A stretch of 64,000 nt of DNA, taken from assembly GCF_032854445.1 (NCBI RefSeq), contig NC_088304.1, forward strand, positions 62,001 to 126,000, written 5' to 3'. The number at the start of each line of letters is the position of its first letter. Position 1 is the stretch's first letter. The notes beneath the pieces were generated by a model that was not told the DNA's origin, ran no database searches, and saw nothing but the letters and a program-made list of their open reading frames with translations. The DNA is from Liolophura sinensis. Lineage: Eukaryota > Mollusca > Polyplacophora > Chitonida > Chitonidae. A program made the position numbers and the translations under genes. This document shows, in pieces, positions 57,382-64,000 of this stretch.

Positions 57382-57612
57382 CGGGGTCACCGTGGCTCAG
57401 TTGGTTAGCGCGCTAGCGCAGCGTAATGACCCAGTAATCTCTCACTAATGCGGTCGCTGTGAGTTCAAGTCCAGCTCATGCAGGCCTTCCTCTCCGGACG
57501 TATGTGGGAAGGTCTGCCAGAAATGCGGCCAGCGCCATAATGCTGGCCGCCGTCGTATAAGTGAAATATTCTTGAGTACGGCGTAAAACACCAATCAAAT
57601 AAATAAATAAGC
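57382..57612 (+). mobile_element. SINE with intact head and internal deletion, MetaSINE-like
   Basis: Complete tRNA-like head (CACCGTGGCTCAGTTGG, GAGTTCAAGTCC). The segment between CTGCCAG and the ATAATGCTGG core is mostly deleted. Tail with (AAAT)n. Confidence 0.85.
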
Positions 57613-60600
57613 AAAGCAAACTGTACAAGTTTAAACTTCTGTGTTTAGTTTTACGATATCTGAATACTGGGCCATCTTTGCGTCGTTTGTGACATTAAAC
57701 AATATTTTTAATCACGAGGCATTTCTGTCTGGCACGTGTACAACTCATACACCAAACTCACAAGAGAAGTAGACAAGATCAACGATATGCTTGCCCATAA
57801 TGGGTTTCAAACTACTGTTGTTAACTAAATTGTTTCTGTTTCTTTGAAAATAACTTCAAAACAACCAAAACTTAAGCACATGTACTTTGGACCACAAAAT
57901 GCAAAATCTCGATCAGGCTTTATTTAGGCTCTACTTCTATAAATTATTATTGTCGAAATACCTTTAAAGACCTATACCAGCAGTAGAATTTATATCTTTG
58001 TATACAACATGTAACATTGACTTATTTTTTAAATTGAAGACAGAGAGGAGGAAGCAATTTTGAGCTATCCCATCATTCACAGTAGCTCGAAGTCTTTTGT
58101 CCCTAACGGTGAAAACCGCCTGACCCTATCATGTGACTTGTAAAAAAAAAGTAAAAAATGTTAGGCAACCTTTGTTGACAATAATTTAACGATCTGTTTC
58201 ACCTTGTTCTATGGGAAAAAAACGACACATTTTTCCTTTAGGATTTTTTTAGGATATTTTTTCCGTTCTCAATGGACTCTCATTTACCTTTTCCTTAACT
58301 TTTTGACGCCTTTAGTAGCCTAACATGTTTGTTGGGTAACAATGATACAACAGAACATTTTTCAACTTTAACGATTCAAGTTCGAACTAGAAACTCCCCT
58401 GCTATGGTTGGCAGGCACCATACTGCGGTCAGTGAAGGTATTGTGGCGCTGGGCTCCATAAATGGCCATGGTGGCACGTTGATGGGATATGTAAGCCTCA
58501 GGCCTTTCCCACTGCGGCTGCGCAATCTGCGGGCGGATAGCCCGTAGTGATGCGGTCAGCCGGTAAAATGATTTTGGAAGCGCGTTGATTATATGGCATG
58601 ACATAGGCTGCCTTTTCTTTACTTGTCGCCTATGTCCTGCCGTCAGATAAATCGTTCACGCTCAAACCAAAATTGCCTTTCATCCGTGACACGAAACACT
58701 ACAAGTTCTACATTTCGACATGTTAGACGTCTGTATCATTGCAAAAAAGAGGCGGTTGCAAGAGTTTGTCTAATTCTTAATGTTAAAGGAGAAGAAAAAG
58801 ATAAATGAATCCATAATCAGGAGAAAGAGCGTCCAAAACGTATTTACAAGTATATTCTAATATATTTTTCAATTTTCTTTGGGAAAAGTGTATTTGAATA
58901 TTTTTCCATGGTGGGTATTTGGGACCACATTTAGGTGCTTTGTACATAATATTTAATTTTCACATGGAAGTAATTTTTGCGTATTTCATGGTAAACAATT
59001 TACCGCGAAATAAATTCCAAGGAAAAATCTAATATTAAATAATATGTTCCAGGTGGTAGTATTATTGAATGAAATCTGTGCCGGGCTGGCAGGACTTGGG
59101 ATAAGAAAGCCCAGCGGGTGAGGGAGAGAAGAAAAGGGCTTTGCATATATATATACAAACTCTGGTGCTAAGGCTTGGAGGGTATAAAACAAAGTGGGAG
59201 TTCATTCGTCTTGATTGATCAATCTTCGGTATGCCGGTGAAGTGAAGGAAAAGTAGATACCAAGACGTGCTGACTTCAAATGCATGTCTCTCTGTTAGAG
59301 GCTATCCCATTGGCTGTGTATCTACTGTGGACCAATGAGTGAGCGTCTAACAAACTTTGACAGCTACGGAAATGTTTGCGGTTTCCGATCGCCTACAGAA
59401 GACGATTAATCTCGAAGCAAAGCAAACCTAATCGTGTTGTTTGATTGATAATGAATGAATGACTGACACCGATAATGACAAATTCATCTGTTTTGCGTTG
59501 AACTCTTGAAAAAGTGAAAGGTCACTTTGCCACTTGATTAAAAATACTCATCAAAGGTTCCAAAAAAGTGACAATTCTGTGAATACTTCTCCCGGTAGGT
59601 GCGAAAGTAATTCTCTCACATAGCGATATTATTGCGTTAATCTCTGATCCAGATTACAACGATTAGCGACATCGCACGAAACAAAGGCGGATTAAAGCCA
59701 CCCATGATGACACCCTTTTGAGGTTCTTGAGCAATTTCGGCCATATTATAACAACGAAAAATTATAATTGCTAAGATTTTTTCCAGTATTCCCTTGATGA
59801 AATACGCAATAAGTAATTCCCGCCAACATATTTTTGGAGTAAATGCTCGAAAATAAATTCCAGCGAATAATAAGCACTTTACAGTATTTATCGTCACTAC
59901 AGAATAATCTTCTGAACAAAGATGTGATGCATGTCTATTAAATATATCTGAATGTAAATTTGTTGCTTGTATCCAAATATATGCAGACCACATTTACTGC
60001 TAACTTTTCGCACTCTTTTCTCTGAACTTTCTGCAATTATTATATTTTCTCCACTTTTAATTCCATTACCTAGTTTTCAAGACCAATACCTCCTTGTCTC
60101 GGTCGACGTCATAAATATTGAATGCACGTTGGTCCTCTATTCTCCTCTCTTGCTAACTTTCTCAACAAAGGCATGTTTGGCCTGGTGGTTAGTGTGCCAG
60201 AACAGCAATGGTTGAGCAGCTCTCCTTGCTATATAAGCAATGTTTAATAGTTTGCTTCACCTTGATCATATTTATGTAGCCTCATGTCACCAGCAGATGT
60301 GTAATGACCTAGCGTGACGACACCTGTTAAATAAACTACCTTATTTGTTTGCTCGACTGTATGAATAAGACACAGATGCCCAATATTTAGATTCACATCA
60401 GTTTAAGGCGATACTATGCTTTACTTGCCCTTGAATGACTTTCCTATCTTCTGAGCCAAAGATAGTTGAAACTCTCCTCGGCAGACATGTTCATTTTTAA
60501 AGTATGGATGTGATTACATGTAACTGCAGCCTCTCGCAAATGTTCTTAAATTTATGTCGCCTTGATCCGGATTACATGCGATTCGGTTTATGCATACATA

Positions 60601-60719
60601 TGCCTCTCTCGTAAAGACAAGGGAACAAGCATATTTCGATCTAAATTTGAAAACCACAGGAATATGATTGTACAGAAAAAATACAACACGTAGAAGATGA
60701 TAAATGTAACTGTATTCAC

Positions 60720-61375
60720 ATTACAGTGATTACAAGGCGGTGGATAACTACGGTGGCACTTACAATATGTAGAATAAGTGCGACGTTAAGACCCAAGCAT
60801 ACATTCAATTACAGAAGTAGATATGGCTAAACGCCACTAAATAATAACTTTTGATTACTGCGATTCAAACTATTACAACTATACGCATGGAGGCAACTGT
60901 ACTTCTGATTAGGGTGACACATCTGATATCACTGGCACAAAATACAATAACATTTTTGATTACCCGGATCCTGGGTACAGGCAGACTAAGGATTATAGCT
61001 GTACTTCTGTCCAACACTTTTAACAAAAATATGGATAGGTACAAGGCAACACGAACAGTTTTAGTAACAATATGGACCGTGTCAACAGTAATAGGAACAG
61101 TTTAACAAACAATACAGATAGTTTAACAACAATACGGACCGTTATAACAATGAGAACGGTCACAATAGCAACAGAGACACTTGCAACAACAACTTGGACA
61201 GATGGAACAGCGGTAGGGACAGATTTAGCAACAATATGGACAGTTAAAGTACCAACGGACATTTTAACAACAATATATACAGTTACAATAGCAATAAGGA
61301 CAGTTACAACAGCAACACGGACAGTCATTCGAGAACCTGAATGCAAATTTAAACTCTGCTTATTATTTGACTAAA
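60720..61375 (+). pseudogene. Remnant of an Asn/Tyr/Asp-rich repeat protein gene
   Basis: From 60855 one frame reads DYCDSNYYNYTHGGNCTSD, a stop, then KYNNIFDYPDPGYRQTKDYS. From about 61060 a roughly 24-bp repeat (AACAATATGGACAGTTACAA) encodes NNMDxxNSN-type units in changing frames with stops. The composition resembles secreted low-complexity structural proteins. It may instead be a simple repeat that only looks coding. No start codon, splice sites or transcript limits are seen. Confidence 0.35.
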
Positions 61376-62479
61376 GCAATGCTCTCTAAATATATAACTG
61401 ATAAAAAGTGAATCAAAACGACCTTAGCAACTGATGTCGGAGTGAAACTTTCCATTTGTACGCAAATATGAGCCACAAAATACGTATAAGTCACGGTGTG
61501 ACAATTGACATTTATCCACAAATAACTGGCACATACTGTCACAAATGACTTTCAAAATACAAACTCTTAACATTATAACAACTAACTTTTGGACTCAGAA
61601 ACATTTAACGACCGTGTGTTAATTAGTAGTTAGCTCTGAGACACATGTGCATGCTATAGGTGCAGTACGCCCACATCACTCAAAAAGGGTGAAATATGAT
61701 CACGTGTTCTTGTGATAATTATCACATACAATCACAGCATACAATCACACACGACTGCCGAAATACGACCAGTCGCTTGTGTGATATTTGATAAATAGAC
61801 GCACATAACCGGTGAAATTCGACCGCTTCATAGTGTGTAAGTTGGTATAGGAGCAAATAAAAACGACAAATACAGCCAGATCAGGTGACAAATAAATAAA
61901 ACAGGCGAAATACTGGCATGTTATCTGTGGTTGGACGTGGGGTTTGTCTGGCGTATTAAACATAGTGATATTATTGCGTTAATCTCTGGTGGCGTTTTAG
62001 GCAGGTGCCGGGCGTATTTCAAGTCACGGCGCGCTATATAACCAAATTGCTCTTACAAACATACAAATGTGTGCATGGGCAACAGAATCCATTTCATTAC
62101 TGTGTGACGTGACCACCTACTAACCTACTGCTTTTGGCATTACTGACATCAGCGAAGGATGGGGTGAGAGGAGGGGGATAAAGTGAAAAACATGTTTTCG
62201 AGATTGTAAACTGAATAGCGAAATAAAATGTTTCAGAAAAACAAAACGTAGCAATACTGCCTGAGGGCATTCCAGCACCTGATGAAGTCTTTTTGTCAGC
62301 TTGCTCGTAAGTAATCTGTTACCACTGATTCATCAACGATATAGCATTAAACATACATACTCCATGATTTAGGGAGTTCAGCATATGCTGTGATCATATT
62401 TCTCATGGCTCCACATGACTATTCTGCTACCACTGATTTAGCAAAGATATGATATTACAGGAGAAGAAAATTTAAATAT

Positions 62480-62770
62480 CAATCAAATATCATTAAAAGA
62501 GTATGCATTTCCTCGCAGGTGCATGCCATTAAATAAATTCTAATATTTACCTTAAGTTGATCAATTATAGATAAAGTCAGCACCAAAAATCCGCTTTGGT
62601 AGACTCCGTTTTGCCTAAGAATTAGTCCTGAAGTCTTGTGTGTCAGGAGGGGAATTGCCGTCGAAAACCTCCGACGTGCAGTTTGTACATTTCCGGTACA
62701 ACTCTTCTTTCCAGAAGGGGGCAAACGGTTCGCTTTCCGCTTGACGATCGGGAAACCGGAATTTTGGAGG
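62480..62770 (-). repeat. Inverted copy of the 17120-17430 repeat
   Basis: The minus strand reads FRFPDRQAE ... LYRKCTNCTS ... FDGNSPPDTQDFR, matching 17120-17430 but with its own substitutions, including a TAG where the other copy has TGG. Confidence 0.7.
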
Positions 62771-63020
62771 TAGGTTCCGAGTTTATGTGCTTTATTTCCT
62801 ATTTGTAGAATTTCTTACATAGCTTTGTCTTTGGGAGCTAGTGTTAAGCGTTGTTTTGGAAATGGATCTAGTAATTATCGACTTGGAACGCCCTTCACGG
62901 ACTACGGACTATGTTGGACATGATGCTTACATACATGAATTTACTCTGTGTAGGGGTTACATATGATTGTTACGAACATGAATGTCACCCAAAATGTTCT
63001 GATTATATAATGATACTCAT

Positions 63021-63142
63021 GTTTACACACACTCCCGTTCACCAACCCGTATCCAGGCTCACAGCTGCACCGGTATGACCCTTGGATGTTTGTACACGTC
63101 TGACTGCAGCCACCGTCATTCGTGTTGCACATTCGTTGATAT
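63021..63142 (-). pseudogene. Inverted, broken copy of a cbEGF exon
   Basis: The minus strand shows an acceptor (TACTTTTTCAG), then DINEC, a 2-nt insertion, and NTNDGGCSQTCTNIQ and GSYRCSCEPGYGLVNGSVC. The donor GT is replaced by AT (AAAC|ATGAGT). About 70 bp of upstream intron also match the region before 36667. So this is a duplicate of that exon, placed in reverse downstream of the gene. Confidence 0.85.
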
Positions 63143-63551
63143 CTGAAAAAGTAGTCCTCCGGGTAAATACAGGTGAACTGTATTACATCCACACATAACA
63201 TACGTTCACACTTGCTACTAAGGGTTGTGACAGATGAGGGAATATTTATTATATGTAGTCGTCTATAAACCAGCCTGCATAACAGAAGGCTTCATGCAGC
63301 CTTACACCACGGATCGACCTAAGACTATCTGCACGTGTTTGCACAGATAATCGAAGTGAAGTAATCGTTCACGTGGTCTACAAAGACAGGCGACCCAAAT
63401 GATGATTGGCTACTCTGGCTTGACCTAGCCGTGATCCAGCATTTTGCCAGTGAGTAGAGTTAGACAGGCCAACTGGAAGAGTTAGACAGTGACCATCAAG
63501 AGGAGCAGACCATCGCTTTGTTTACTATTGGAAGTGACATAGTCTGTAATA

Positions 63552-64000
63552 TACTATCCAAAAAAAGAAACGCATAGGTGTTTTGTTTTATTTTAAAATG
63601 AAATAAATACATTTTGTCTTCATTTCATGAGCAAAATGTGTTTTAATATTGTTAATAGTCACAGTTAACACACATTTTATTCCTCAAAACATTTCTTGGT
63701 TGAAAATGTTGAGTTTGGAGGCCGTTTTTGGAAGAAGTAAAAATACAGCACCACACTGCATCACGTGCAGTCTTACACGCCGAACTTACGCATGGAAAGC
63801 ATGCAGTGTGTGACTATAAAACGGCAACTTCGGGCCGGAAATCGGCGTCTTTCAAGTGGTGTTTTCAAGCTGATTCAACATGCCACGTCTTGACACTGTC
63901 ACAAGAAATATTGCCATTGGAAGACTTCAAGCTGGAGAGTCCCCAATCGTCCATTTCTAGGCGTCTACACGTCAGCCAGAGCACGATTTCACGGCTTCCT
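63552..64000 (+). mobile_element. Second Tc1-like transposon copy (cut by the window edge)
   Basis: The left terminal repeat TACTATCC(A)nGAAACGCATA follows TA (63550-63551). The sequence matches the element at 45755 closely. The transposase ATG is at 63880. A C insertion (CCCC at 63941-63944 against CCC in the other copy) shifts the frame after about 20 codons, so this copy is also defective. Confidence 0.95.

Larger units (their letters stand above)
55281..63020. other. Intergenic region downstream of the EMI-EGF gene
   Basis: No intact gene is seen. It contains old SINE copies (56516-56728, 57382-57612), a dispersed repeat piece (61770-61835, minus), an Asn-rich repeat remnant (60720-61375), and the inverted family member at 62480-62770. 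The rest is AT-rich and featureless to me. Confidence 0.5.

Noticed and set aside
58329-58604. Overlapping open frames on both strands near 58400
   Set aside because: Short, no domain, no splice or start context; composition does not favour either.
61020-61374. Paired open frames on both strands over the Asn-rich repeat (Val-rich on minus, Thr-rich on plus)
   Set aside because: Low-complexity repeat without stops in several frames; no start or splice evidence for either.

Overview
The window looks like a marine lophotrochozoan genome, most likely a mollusc. The organism is inferred, not proven. The reasons are spliced exons with GT-AG junctions, many tRNA-derived SINE copies with the conserved tail seen in mollusc genomes (Meta-domain type), a Polinton/Maverick-type DNA element, a CR1-like LINE and a Tc1-like transposon.

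Region 1 (1 to about 17050) is a decayed Polinton-type element. On the minus strand, from right to left, it holds a small zinc-ribbon-like protein, a protein-primed type B DNA polymerase with all exonuclease and polymerase motifs but many frameshifts, an Asn/Asp-rich coiled-coil protein, a small hydrophobic protein, a tandemly duplicated structural-type gene, a further protein and a membrane protein cut by the window edge. On the plus strand lie an internally deleted integrase and a protein with a proline-rich repeat and a C-terminal membrane segment. Two later insertions sit inside it: a 6 kb CR1-like LINE (about 1431-7483), whose reverse transcriptase carries a 205-bp tandem duplication, and an unidentified 855-bp element (8452-9306) flanked by TAGT.

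Region 2 (17050-20988) is intergenic and contains SINE fragments and a 127-bp tandem repeat.

Region 3 (20989 to about 55280) is one plus-strand host gene of about 34 kb. It was reconstructed exon by exon: a signal-peptide exon, two exons forming an EMI domain, then a run of phase 1-1 EGF exons (105 nt) and calcium-binding EGF exons (123 nt). A block of three cbEGF exons occurs three times in near-identical tandem units of about 3 kb; the third unit is interrupted by a 1532-bp Tc1-like transposon. Next comes a very long exon full of stops and frameshifts (49594 to about 52610). Two intact fibronectin type III exons follow, then a short last exon with a stop codon and an AATAAA signal. The product would be a secreted extracellular-matrix or receptor-like EMI/EGF/Ig/FN3 protein. 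All the intact EGF and FN3 exons share phase 1, so the decayed exon can be skipped without a frame change.

Region 4 (55281-64000) is intergenic: SINE copies, an Asn-rich repeat remnant, an inverted broken copy of one EGF exon, and the 5' part of a second Tc1-like copy at the right edge.
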